Below are positions 46,901 to 54,764 of a stretch of 64,000 nt of DNA, one piece after another. The DNA lies in contig CAVWQV010000006.1 of the NCBI GenBank assembly GCA_963757115.1, positions 558,001-622,000 of the forward strand. The letters run 5' to 3'. The position numbers and the translations under genes were made by a program. The notes under the pieces were generated by a model. It saw only the letters and a list, made by a program, of their open reading frames with translations. It did not search any database and was not told where the DNA came from. Each line of letters begins with the position of its first letter. The first letter of the stretch is position 1. Origin of the DNA: CAVWQV01 sp963757115 (GTDB taxonomy: Bacteria; Pseudomonadota; Alphaproteobacteria; Acetobacterales; Acetobacteraceae).

Positions 46901-47419
46901 GAGGACGCGGTAGCCGAGCTGCGAGCGAGCGAGGGGCGGCGTCGGTCGGCGGACCGGGACTGGACTCCCAACATAAATCTCGGACTGCCGGTGCTGATCC
47001 CGGACACCTATGTGCGCGACCTTCCCGTGCGGCTCGGTCTCTATCGCCGCATCGGCGGGCTCGCCTCCGACGCGGAAACCGAGGCGATGGCCGCCGAACT
47101 CGTGGACCGCTTCGGCCCGCTGCCCGCGGAGGTCGACAACCTCCTTCAGGTCGTTGCCCTGAAACGCAGCTGCCGCGAGGCCGGGGTGGAGAAGCTTGAG
47201 GCTGGCCCCAAGGGCATGGTGCTGAGCTTCCGCGGCAACGCCTTCCGCAACCCGGCCGGCTTGGTTTCCTGGTTGTCCACCAAGGGCGGGCTTGTGCGGC
47301 TCCGGCCGGACCACAAGCTGGCGCTGGTGCGGGAGATGGACGTCGCGACCCGGCTTCGTTTCGCCCGAGACACGCTCGGCAGTCTGTTGCAGATCGCTGC
47401 TCAGGCACAAGCGGCTTAG
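43979..47419 (+). CDS. mfd: Transcription-repair coupling factor Mfd
   Basis: This 1146-residue translocase removes stalled RNA polymerase and recruits UvrA. Domains in order: an N-terminal UvrB-like region (about 1-330), the RNA polymerase-interacting domain with EGDLVVHQDHGIARYDG near residue 470, the RecG-like helicase core with ICGDVGFGKTEVALRA near 620 and VVDEEQHFGV near 722, the TRG-type motif QLRGRVGRGKQRGYAYL near 895, and the C-terminal TRCF domain from about 1000. It is complete and overlaps sdhE by four bases. Confidence 0.96.
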   Translation: MTALPVFGAPEGFDALLLARRRAEFAGPVVHVARDDARMARLAEALEFFAPECEVLRFPAWDCLPYDRVSPNPVLVSERIATLARLLERAERPRIVLTTVNAAVQRVPPREAFEGASLPLRVDGTVQPEQLARFLEANGYARAATVMEPGEYAMRGGIIDIFPAGEPDPVRLDLFGDTIESIRAFDPNTQRSEERLRGLTLRPVSEVPLDKESVGRFRTAWRELFGPDAARDPIYLSISEGRRHPGMEHWLPLFHERLQTLLDYLPGASVSLDHQAEAVLAARLEMIADHYAARKAVPREGEVPYRALPPGRLYLDQGGWDAMLAGGPLFTFSPFAKPEEAAGIDGGGRPGTVFAQGGSQGPNAFDQLRAQAARWADAGQRLVIAAWTRGSRERIAHLLREHGFKDVATEESWAAVRRKPAGAISLVTLGVERGFTADRIALVGEQDLLGERISRPPRRRKRADQFIAEATEIAEGDLVVHQDHGIARYDGLVTLQVSGAPHDCLRLLYDGDDKLFLPVENIEMLSRFGSEGEGVGLDKLGGAGWQTRKARMKQRIRDMAGELIRIAAARRIRDAASMAPAEGAWDEFCARFPFAETEDQSRAIADVLEDLASGRPMDRLICGDVGFGKTEVALRAAFVAAMSGSQVAVVVPTTLLSRQHFRTFAARFAGLPVRVAQLSRMVPAKEAAAVRKGITDGSVNIVVGTHALLAKSVQFADLGLLVVDEEQHFGVSHKERLKQLKSDVHVLTLTATPIPRTLQLALTGVREMSLIATPPVDRLAVRTFIMPFDSVVVREAIQRERFRGGQVFCVVPRIEDLGRMAERLREIVPEARMIQAHGRLAPTELERVMTEFGDGKYDILLSTNIVESGLDMPAVNTLIIQRADMFGLGQLYQLRGRVGRGKQRGYAYLTWPQSHRLSVAAEKRLTVMQTLDALGAGFTLASHDLDIRGAGNLLGDEQSGHIREVGIELYQQMLEDAVAELRASEGRRRSADRDWTPNINLGLPVLIPDTYVRDLPVRLGLYRRIGGLASDAETEAMAAELVDRFGPLPAEVDNLLQVVALKRSCREAGVEKLEAGPKGMVLSFRGNAFRNPAGLVSWLSTKGGLVRLRPDHKLALVREMDVATRLRFARDTLGSLLQIAAQAQAA

Positions 47420-47492
47420 CGGGAACGGACGGTCCCGCGCTGGCGTCCACCACCCGCTAGAACTGGGCGGGCGAGCCGTCGTGAGACAGATG

Positions 47493-48137
47493 TCAGGCTG
47501 TCGGCGGCTCTGGCGGGCGGTCGCGTTCCGATGCTCCTGTAGGAGATTGATCGGCTGCGAGCGAGGGCTCGGGGGGCGCGGACTGCAGCGTGGCTGCGGA
47601 TGGAGCCGCGTCGGGCGGAGCGAGCGCCATGGTGGCGGGTGCACTGCCCGCGCCCGCGGCCGGGCTTTTGTGCCCCCAGCCCAGCACGTAAGGCGCGCGC
47701 ACCGCGGCGATGCCGATGATCGCGAGCAGCACCAGCAAACCGAACGGGAACCCGCCGGCAATCGTGAGCGCGAGATTCAGCGCGCCCACTACGACAAGCA
47801 CCCAGACGATCATCTGGAAACGCCAGAGTTCGGGGAAGCTCTCGTACCAGTGGTTCCAGCGGTCCAGAAAACCGGCATCAGCAGGCGGCTGCCCCGGCGG
47901 GGGGATGGCCTCCGCGCCGTGACCTGCGAGATGATTCGGGCCTAGCAGGTAGGGCAAGCGGATTGCCGCCAGAACCAGAACGGCAAGCAGTACCAAAAGC
48001 CCGAACGGGAACCGCGAACCGATCGTCAACCCCATGTTGATGGCGCCCACGATCATCAGCAGGGTGAGCACGACAGGAAAGCGCCAAAGCTCCGGCAGTT
48101 CGTCATACCGCCGGTTCAGCTGCACCAATTGATCCAT
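47493..48137 (-). CDS. Membrane protein with a tandem-duplicated two-helix module
   Basis: This 214-residue protein contains two copies of a roughly 65-residue unit. Both have an aromatic/ELPELWRF-type lead, two membrane segments and an end of the form RxPYxLG: first copy PELWRFPVVLTLLM to AIRLPYLLG, second PELWRFQMIVWVLV to AAVRAPYVLG. A Pro/Ala/Ser-rich tail of about 55 residues follows. I do not recognise the family. ATG at 48137 has GGGGGATC upstream. Convergent with mfd. Confidence 0.75.
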   Translation of the reverse strand: MDQLVQLNRRYDELPELWRFPVVLTLLMIVGAINMGLTIGSRFPFGLLVLLAVLVLAAIRLPYLLGPNHLAGHGAEAIPPPGQPPADAGFLDRWNHWYESFPELWRFQMIVWVLVVVGALNLALTIAGGFPFGLLVLLAIIGIAAVRAPYVLGWGHKSPAAGAGSAPATMALAPPDAAPSAATLQSAPPEPSLAADQSPTGASERDRPPEPPTA

Positions 48138-48278
48138 TCGACGATCCCCCGACAGGTCGATCCGACCGGCAACGGCAGCGTAACGGACTGTCTCCAGCCC
48201 TGGCAATCTCTCCAGGGCTGGTAATTTCGCCGGCGCGGCGATGTCGGGTGGCCAGTTTGGCGAGGCTGGCGGGAGCTG

Positions 48279-48947
48279 TTAGGCGATGTCCGCGTAGAGC
48301 GCCGCCACGTCCAGCAATCGTTCGATCACCTCGGGCTCCTGCGCTCCTGCGATGGCGTGCCGGCCACCGACGATGAAGCAAGGCACGCCGTTGATGCCGA
48401 GCCGGTGTGCGCGCAGATTGTCGGCATGCACCGCGTCGCTCTCCTGCCCGCCTCGGATGAAAGGCCGGGCGAAGCCGGGCGCTAGTCCGACCGATTGGGC
48501 GATCGCAACCAGCGTTTCGGTATCCCCGATGTCCAGCCCATCGGTGAAATGGGCGGAAAAAAGGGCCTCGGCCGCCTCGCTAGCCCGACCGTGTTGCGCG
48601 GCCAGGCGCACGAGCCGGTGGGCATCGACGCTGGACGGCGTGCGCCGGATGCGGTCGAAGCGGAACTGCACGCCTTCGGTGCGGCCGATCTCGCTGATGG
48701 AGGCATACAAACGGCGGGCGCGGTCTTCGCCGCCAAATTTGCGGACAACGTATTCCGGCCGGGACATGCCGGTGCGCGGCATATCCGGGTTGAGCAGGAA
48801 CGGTCGCCAGGAGAGCTCGAACAAGAGGTCCGGTCTGCGGCGCATCGTGCGCTGCAAGCGGCGGACGCCCAGGAAGCACCAGGGGCAGACCAGGTCGTGA
48901 ACGATCTCAATGGTCAGACGGGCCTTGGCCGGGGCCAGCACGTTCAT
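48279..48947 (-). CDS. DsbA-family (FrnE-like) thioredoxin-fold oxidoreductase
   Basis: This 222-residue protein has the CPWC active site in DLVCPWCFLGVRRLQ near residue 20 and the helical insert of DsbA/FrnE/2-hydroxychromene-2-carboxylate isomerase relatives, with the C-terminal cis-Pro loop INGVPCFIVGGRHAIAGAQ. No signal peptide is visible, so it is probably cytosolic. The extra Cys in GVPCF is a common feature of the FrnE group. Confidence 0.9.
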   Translation of the reverse strand: MNVLAPAKARLTIEIVHDLVCPWCFLGVRRLQRTMRRRPDLLFELSWRPFLLNPDMPRTGMSRPEYVVRKFGGEDRARRLYASISEIGRTEGVQFRFDRIRRTPSSVDAHRLVRLAAQHGRASEAAEALFSAHFTDGLDIGDTETLVAIAQSVGLAPGFARPFIRGGQESDAVHADNLRAHRLGINGVPCFIVGGRHAIAGAQEPEVIERLLDVAALYADIA

Positions 48948-49059
48948 CGCACGAACCTGGTCAGCTTCACTGCTGCATCATTGCGACGCGCAGCCGCGTC
49001 GACAAGGGCGCCAGGCCCGCCGGCTCACCCGGGCGCCGGCCGCGGCCGAGCCGGTATCG

Positions 49060-49770
49060 TCAGCCACGTCCGCCGACGGGCAGCAGCGCTCCAGTTACGC
49101 CGCTCGCCGACTCCGAAAGAAGAAACAGAATCGCCTCGGCCACCTCCGATGGCTTGACCCACAGCGCCGGGTCTGCGTCCGGCATCGCGGTGCGGTTCTG
49201 CGGCGTGTCGATCGTGCCGGGAAGCACCGCGTTCACCCGAACACCGCGCGACTTGACCTCATCGGCCAAAGCTTCCGTAAGCCGCAGCACCGCGCTCTTT
49301 GACGCGGCGTAGGCCGCCATCTGGCCAGGCGCCCGCAGCGCCGCCGCAGCGCCGATCGCCACCAAGGCGCCGCGGCCAGACGCCATCAGGGTGGGCACGA
49401 CGGCGCGATACAGGTTGAGCGTGCTCCGCAGATTCGCGTCGAACATTTGGTCCCACAGCTCGTGGCCCAAATCGGCGAGCGCCGCCATCGCGAACCCGCC
49501 AACAGTGTTCACCGCGCCGTCGATGCTGCCGAACGCTTCGGTAGCTCGGGTCACGATGCGGGCGCAGGCAGCGGGGTCGAGCAGGTCGTAGCCGGACAGG
49601 GCAAGATGGCTGGCCGCATTGGGCAAGGCCGCGACGGCTTGCCGCAGCGGCGCGTCCACGGCGTCGACGGCGGCAACGCGCGCACCCCGCTCGGCCAGCA
49701 GGCGGATCACCGCGCTGCCGACGTTACCCGCCGCTCCGGTGACAATGACCGCCTTGCCGTTGAACTGCAT
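49060..49770 (-). CDS. Short-chain dehydrogenase/reductase without catalytic Ser
   Basis: This 236-residue Rossmann protein has the NAD(P) site VTGAAGNVGSAV and the Tyr-Lys pair YAASK near residue 155. The position of the catalytic Ser, usually in a segment such as VxIGSxAA, reads VAIGAAAALR, so the Ser is Ala. The activity may therefore be reduced or altered. The C-terminus (VKPSEVAEAILFLLSESASGVTGALLPVGG) is a usual SDR ending. It is divergent from the next SDR gene. Confidence 0.85.
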   Translation of the reverse strand: MQFNGKAVIVTGAAGNVGSAVIRLLAERGARVAAVDAVDAPLRQAVAALPNAASHLALSGYDLLDPAACARIVTRATEAFGSIDGAVNTVGGFAMAALADLGHELWDQMFDANLRSTLNLYRAVVPTLMASGRGALVAIGAAAALRAPGQMAAYAASKSAVLRLTEALADEVKSRGVRVNAVLPGTIDTPQNRTAMPDADPALWVKPSEVAEAILFLLSESASGVTGALLPVGGRG

Positions 49771-49884
49771 CGCGCATCCCCGCTCGGTCGCCGCCGCGAC
49801 AATGGCCCGGCGCGGCCGCGGGCGAAAGGGTGCGCGAGGCGGTCACGATGCTGTAAGGTCGCGGGGCGATCATGGATGCGCGCT

Positions 49885-50625
49885 ATGGATCATCACCGCA
49901 GGACCCTGCTGCTGACCGGCGCGAGCCGGGGCATCGGCCATGCCACCGTGAAGCGTTTTGCGGGTGCCGGCTGGCGCGTGCTCACCGTATCACGCCACGC
50001 TTTCCCCGAGGAATGCCCGTGGGAGGGTGGCGAGCGGGACCATGTGCAGCTCGACCTCGCTGACATCGAGAACATGCCGGCCGCCGTCGAAGACATCCGC
50101 GGCCGCCTCGACCACGGCGCGTTGCACGCGCTGGTGAACAACGCGGCGATCTCGCCCAAGGGTGAGGCCGGCTCACGCTTGGGCGCGCTCGAGACCGATG
50201 CGGCGCTGCTGCAGCATGTGTTCCGGGTCAACACGTTCTCGACGGCGTTGCTCGCTCGCGCGCTGTTCCCCGAGCTGCGAACGGCGAAGGGGTCAATCGT
50301 AAACGTGACCAGCATCGCGGGCTCGCGGGTGCATCCGTTCGCGGGTATGGCGTACGCGACGTCGAAGGCGGCGCTCGCCGCCCTGACGCGCGAAATGGCG
50401 CATGATTTCGGCCGCTACGGTGTCCGGGTCAACGCGATCGCGCCGGGGGAGATCAACACGTCCATCCTTTCACCCGGAACGAGCAGCATCGTCGAGAACG
50501 AGATCCCGATGCGGCGGCTCGGCACGCCTGCGGAAGTAGCCGAGACGATTTATTTCCTGTGCACGGAAGCCTCGTCCTACATCAACGGCGCCGAGGTCCA
50601 CATCAACGGCGGGCAGCACGTCTGA
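49885..50625 (+). CDS. Short-chain dehydrogenase/reductase
   Basis: This 246-residue SDR has NAD(P)-binding TGASRGIGHATVKRF, the NNAAISPKG segment, catalytic Ser in VNVTSIAGS and Tyr/Lys in YATSKAAL near residue 160. The ending YINGAEVHINGGQHV is standard. Substrate unknown. ATG at 49885 starts the family N-terminus (MDHHRRTLLLTG). The long upstream open frame is a shadow of the divergent SDR. Confidence 0.88.
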   Translation: MDHHRRTLLLTGASRGIGHATVKRFAGAGWRVLTVSRHAFPEECPWEGGERDHVQLDLADIENMPAAVEDIRGRLDHGALHALVNNAAISPKGEAGSRLGALETDAALLQHVFRVNTFSTALLARALFPELRTAKGSIVNVTSIAGSRVHPFAGMAYATSKAALAALTREMAHDFGRYGVRVNAIAPGEINTSILSPGTSSIVENEIPMRRLGTPAEVAETIYFLCTEASSYINGAEVHINGGQHV

Positions 50626-50650
50626 CCCGGCTGCCCACGCGAGAGTGGCG

Positions 50651-51865
50651 CTACGCGCTCGGCTTGAGCTCGACCTTGATCCAGCCCGCTTGGCGTAGAT
50701 CGAACTGCTTGTAGGCCTCGATCGCATCCGACATCGGTTCGATGTGGCTGAGCACGGTGGTCGGGTCCGCCGCTCCCGATGCGACCTTCTCGACCAGCTT
50801 CGGAATGTAGGTCCGGTGGTTGCAATTGCCCATATTGATGGAGAGATTCTTGTTCATCGCGGCGCCGATCGGGAAGAACTGGTCGCTCGGCGGATACACG
50901 CCGATAATCCCTAGCGTGCCCGCCTTCGCGAGTGTTTTCACGGCCCATGTCGAAACAAGGGATGGCGCGTCGCCCGGTTTCCACTGCCCGCCCTGCGGCC
51001 GCGCATCGGCCGCAATCGCCCGAACTTGCTGGGCAAACTCGTCCTTCTGACCTTCGGTGCTCTTGGCTCCCGGGCCTTGCTTCGGTCGTTCGCTTTCCAC
51101 GCCGACCGCGTCGATCGCGCGGTTGGGGCCGGTGCCGCGCGTCATCTGCTTTATCGCCTCAACCGGATCCTCGGTGTTGAAGTTGACGGTCTCGGCTCCC
51201 AGGGCAGCCGCGCGGTCCAGCCGGTCCGTGTGCCCGTCCACGGCGATGACACGGTGCGCGCCGAGCTGGAAGGCGCTCATCACGGCAAACAGCCCGACCG
51301 GGCCGCAGCCCCAAACGGCGACGACGTCACCATCCCGCACCTCGGCCAAGTGCGCGCCGAAATACGCGGTGGGATAGATGTCCGACATCAGGATCGCCTG
51401 GTCGTCCGTTATTCGCTCAGGCAGCTTGATAAGGTTGTGATATGCGAACGGTATACGGGCATACTCGGCTTGCAGGCCGTCGAGGCCGCCGGCGGCTTCC
51501 GGGCCGCCGAAGAACACGGTTCCCGCGCTGGGGCCACCTGGGTTCGCATCGTCGCACTGTGCGGAGTAGCCCGAACGACAATAGGAGCAGTTGCCGCAGC
51601 CCACGGTGGAGGGCACCACCACCCGGTCGCCGCGTCGGAAATTGCGTACTTCCGGGCCAACATCCTCTACGATGCCGACCGCCTCGTGCCCCAGGATGGT
51701 GCCGGATTTGACGCCAGGGAAAGTTCCGCGAACGAAATGCAGGTCCGTGCCGCAGATCGCCGAAGACGTGACGCGCACAATGGCGTCGGTGGGCTCCTTG
51801 AGGACAGGATCCGGCACGCTATCCAGACGGATGTCGCCGATGTCGTGGAAAACCACTGCCTTCAT
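50651..51865 (-). CDS. Zinc-dependent alcohol dehydrogenase
   Basis: This 404-residue MDR protein has the catalytic zinc ligands in ICGTDLH and GHEAVG, the structural zinc cluster GCGNCSYCRSGYSAQC and the Rossmann motif GCGPVGLFAVMSA. It resembles the class that includes glutathione-dependent formaldehyde dehydrogenase and glutathione-independent relatives, with a large insert (ESERPKQGPGAKSTEGQKDEF) of the latter kind. ATG at 51865 begins MKAVVFHDIGDIRLDSVPDP, the normal start. Confidence 0.9.
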   Translation of the reverse strand: MKAVVFHDIGDIRLDSVPDPVLKEPTDAIVRVTSSAICGTDLHFVRGTFPGVKSGTILGHEAVGIVEDVGPEVRNFRRGDRVVVPSTVGCGNCSYCRSGYSAQCDDANPGGPSAGTVFFGGPEAAGGLDGLQAEYARIPFAYHNLIKLPERITDDQAILMSDIYPTAYFGAHLAEVRDGDVVAVWGCGPVGLFAVMSAFQLGAHRVIAVDGHTDRLDRAAALGAETVNFNTEDPVEAIKQMTRGTGPNRAIDAVGVESERPKQGPGAKSTEGQKDEFAQQVRAIAADARPQGGQWKPGDAPSLVSTWAVKTLAKAGTLGIIGVYPPSDQFFPIGAAMNKNLSINMGNCNHRTYIPKLVEKVASGAADPTTVLSHIEPMSDAIEAYKQFDLRQAGWIKVELKPSA

Positions 51866-52072
51866 GATCGAGCTCCGAGTCGGTCGTATCCGCGCGCCAA
51901 CGCGGAGCCCACGACCGAGATTTGGCGGCGCTCGCACATCATGGTGATCGCGCGTACGTTTGGCGTCTCCTCAAACATGCTGTCGACGGTGACACGGCAG
52001 GTCATCAACCAGGGCCTGTTCGATGCCTGCTGCTGCTTTGGGTGAAGCCTGCCGCAGTGCGAGTGAAGTCTA

Positions 52073-52631
52073 TCAAACGGCCGGTGCGGCGAACCGCGCT
52101 CGAACCCGCCTTGGATACTCCGAAGTGAAATAAGCGGCGCCGATCAGGGCGGCCACGCCGACCACCACGGGAATGCAGTGGCGGGATGCGGGGCAACCAA
52201 GCCAAGCAACCGCTCGCCGCGGCTTCAATGGCGAAGGCGAGGGTCCAGACCGCGGTGATGTTTCGGTTCACGACGTAAAACATCGGATGGCGTTGCTGCT
52301 CCGGGGGCACCTGTTCGCGCGCGTATTGCAACGTAAACGGCCGGCCGATCAGGAGCGAGCCGCCCGCGATTGCGATGAGGCCCAAATCGACCGCGACGCG
52401 GATCTCGAACACCGACCAGTCTGGCCGCACGAAGGACGCGACTGCTGCCAGCGCAACGAACAGCGCGGCCGCGCCGATCTCGAGCACCTTCAACTCGCCC
52501 GACCGCAGTCGTGATCGGACCAGCAGCGCAATCGCGACGGCAGCCCCAGCCCACAGCCCGACCGCCGCGCCGACCACGCGGGCCAGCAAGAAGAACAAGA
52601 TGAACGGCGCGAGGCCGAGCAGGATATTCAT
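52073..52631 (-). CDS. Small membrane protein coupled to a carotenoid oxygenase gene, frameshifted
   Basis: The start ATG overlaps the stop of the carotenoid oxygenase gene (ATGA). The protein has about five hydrophobic segments (NILLGLAPFILFFLLARVVG, LKVLEIGAAALFVALAAVASFV, FEIRVAVDLGLIAIAGGSLLIG) and REQVPPEQQRHPMFYVVNRNITAVWTLAFAIEAAAS. Near 52195 one base is missing or added. The other frame gives a last helix IPVVVGVAALIGAAYFTSEYP and a stop at 52073-52075. I do not recognise the family. Confidence 0.6.
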
Positions 52632-54031
52632 GGCGCGGCCGCTGCGGGTGCGAAGTTGCCGTGAAACCCGAACGGGACCCGGTGCGAGAGCTGCACGGTC
52701 GCGATGGGCGCCCGGTCGATGCCCTGTGTGTCGAGCACAAGCAGGTCGCTTCGATGCTCCGCACCTCGCCAAGCGACAGCGAGCAGCCAGCCGTCGCCTT
52801 CCGCCGCGTCGTTGGCGCGGGGAACGAACACCGGTTCGGACACCGCATCACCCGCAGGGACCGTATGCAGGGTACGCCGACCGGTGACGAAATCGTACCA
52901 CGCGATCGTGTCGGTCACGCCGTCCGGAGCGCTGCGTGCGGCGATGGCACCGAAGCGGTTGCGCTTCCCGGCAAAGCGTTCATCGAGACGCGGGAACTCG
53001 CCCACGAGATCATCGAGCGGGCTGCTCAGGAAGGCGTTCGTGGTGGCGGCGGGGTCAAGCGTCCATCGAGCCAAGCTCGCCGTGGTCTTGCCTGAAGGAG
53101 GGTTCCCGTCCGCGCAAGGGAACAGCGGCGGTGCTTCATACTGCATCACGTCGACAAGGAGACGGTCGCCCTCCTCCCAGGCGTTGAGCACGTGGAACAC
53201 GAAACAACTTTCAGCCCGGAACCAGCGCAGCGACGCTACGCCAGCATCCCGGCTAATCACGCCGACATGGCCTCCGAGCTCCGGCTGCCAGGCGAAGGGT
53301 GGGCCGCCGCTCATAGCCCGCTCCATGCTGCCCACGAGCGGGAGGATCGGGAAGAGCACGTGCCGCTCGGTCACGGCGAAGTCGTGCACCATGCTGCAAT
53401 AGGGTGCGTCGAACTGCTCGAACCGCGTCACCCGCCCGGCACGGTCCAGGGTGCCGTATGTCATCTTCGGCACGAGCGGGCCGCCAACAGAGTAGCCGAA
53501 GAACACGAGTTCGCCGGTCGCTGCGTCGAGCTTCGGATGCGCGGTAAACGGTCCTTCGACGCCTCCGCCGAAGTCGAACGGGCCGCGCGTGGTGAGGGTC
53601 CGAGGGTCGAGTTCGATTGGCAGGTGGCCCTCCTCGAGCGCCAGCAGCCGTCCGGCGTGCATCAGGATGTTGGTGTTGGCGACGCCATCGTCCGGCACGC
53701 CGGCCGGGGACGGCCCGAACCCCAGGCCGAGCGATCGCCGGGCCGCCGCTTCGGCCAGGAACTTGCCGGTGCGCACCCAGCGATTTCGATAGGCCACCTG
53801 GCCGTCCTCGATGGTGAAGGCGTGCACCATGCCGTCGCCCATGAACCAATGGTGCTGGCGTGGATCGGCAGGCGGGAACTGCGGGTTCGGGCCGTTTCGG
53901 TACAGCGTCCCGTTCAGCCCACGCGGCAATTCGCCCAGCACCGGCAGATGAGGCGCGTCGGCCTCGAAGCCGATCGGGGCGAAATTGCCCGACAGAGCGC
54001 GGTTCTCTTGATCCTGCACGTGAGCCTCCAT
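52628..54031 (-). CDS. Carotenoid cleavage oxygenase family protein
   Basis: This 467-residue beta-propeller enzyme has the four iron-binding His in order: FTAHPKLD, MVHDFAVTE, FHVLNAWEEGD and VPFGFHGNF. It cleaves a carotenoid, stilbene-type or related alkene double bond with oxygen. ATG at 54031 (MEAHVQDQENRAL) is likely; a TTG two codons upstream is in frame. The gene is coupled to the small membrane protein downstream. Its 5' side abuts a decayed RidA gene. Confidence 0.9.
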   Translation of the reverse strand: MEAHVQDQENRALSGNFAPIGFEADAPHLPVLGELPRGLNGTLYRNGPNPQFPPADPRQHHWFMGDGMVHAFTIEDGQVAYRNRWVRTGKFLAEAAARRSLGLGFGPSPAGVPDDGVANTNILMHAGRLLALEEGHLPIELDPRTLTTRGPFDFGGGVEGPFTAHPKLDAATGELVFFGYSVGGPLVPKMTYGTLDRAGRVTRFEQFDAPYCSMVHDFAVTERHVLFPILPLVGSMERAMSGGPPFAWQPELGGHVGVISRDAGVASLRWFRAESCFVFHVLNAWEEGDRLLVDVMQYEAPPLFPCADGNPPSGKTTASLARWTLDPAATTNAFLSSPLDDLVGEFPRLDERFAGKRNRFGAIAARSAPDGVTDTIAWYDFVTGRRTLHTVPAGDAVSEPVFVPRANDAAEGDGWLLAVAWRGAEHRSDLLVLDTQGIDRAPIATVQLSHRVPFGFHGNFAPAAAAP

Positions 54032-54272
54032 CGACAATGTCGGACGCCCTGTCCGGGAAGAACGGCCGTCGCCTCGATCTCGACGCGGGCGTCGCGCTCC
54101 CTGAGAGCCGCCACCGCACCAGCGTCATCACCGGATAGCGCCGCCCGAATACGTCCCGGTAGCCTGCGCCTAGTGCCGGAAGTGCGGCGCGATACCTCTC
54201 GACATCCAGCACGTACCAGGTCAGGCGGGCAAGATGCTCGGCACGTCCACCCGCCGGTTGGTCAGCGGTGAA
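54032..54272 (-). pseudogene. RidA-family remnant, 5' truncated and frameshifted
   Basis: The residues HLARLTWYVLDVERYRAALPALGAGYRDVFGRRYPVMTLV match the C-terminal two thirds of RidA-like proteins of aromatic-CoA loci. The frame then breaks near 54128, and the rest, ALRERDARVEIEATAVLP, is in another frame. The first 40-50 residues, with the usual GG-Q start, are missing: sequence upstream of 54272 belongs to an opposite-strand oxidoreductase fragment. Without the N-terminal part the trimer pocket cannot form, so it is non-functional. Confidence 0.75.
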
Positions 54273-54299
54273 ACCCACGGTTATCCTGGCGAGCTTCCG

Positions 54300-54654
54300 G
54301 CGAATGTGGCAGGTTCCGTTCTCCGACGCGATCCGCAACGAGACCGGCATCCCAGCCATGTGCGTGGGCTTCATCACGGCCGCCGATCAGATCACGATCC
54401 TCGCCGCCCGCCGTGCCGAGCTTGTCGCATTGGCCCGGCCGCATCTGGTGGACCCCGGCTTCGCCATGCGCGGGGCGGCGGACTACGGCGTGCGCGGTAT
54501 GGCTTGCCCCGTGCAATACGAGCACGGGCGAGACGCGCCGATGCGGACGGCTGAGCGGGACCGGGCGGATCTGTTGGACCTCCGCCGCCGGGCGCGCCCT
54601 CGGGGCCACAGCGAGCCCCAAGTTTGGCGGACGCCGCGCTGCGAGCGGCACTAG
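54300..54654 (+). pseudogene. C-terminal remnant of an OYE-like NADH:flavin oxidoreductase
   Basis: About 115 residues: QVPFSDAIRNETGIPAMCVG, ITAADQITILAARRAELVALARPHLVDP and a Pro/Arg-rich end. These match the C-terminal barrel end of old-yellow-enzyme oxidoreductases, in particular the oxidoreductase part of bifunctional salicylyl-CoA 5-hydroxylase. The N-terminal 80% is absent. An ATG at 54268 opens the frame but lies before the homology. It meets the inverted RidA remnant at about 54270-54305. Confidence 0.7.
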
Positions 54655-54674
54655 CCGGACAGGAGGTGGGTGCG

Positions 54675-54764
54675 ATGATGCGAACGGGCCGAGCGGCCTG
54701 TGGGCGGGTGCTCGACGGAGCGTTGCGCACCCTGGACCCATTTCTGAAACAGGTGGACGCGTGA
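54675..54764 (+). CDS. Possible 29-residue small ORF with strong RBS
   Basis: ATG at 54675 follows AGGAGGTGGGTGCG and its TGA (54762-54764) overlaps the GTG start of the Rieske oxygenase gene. The translation runs MMRTGRAACGRVLD to TLDPFLKQVDA. It may be a leader for translational coupling or a piece of a lost gene. No family recognised. Confidence 0.3.
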   Translation: MMRTGRAACGRVLDGALRTLDPFLKQVDA

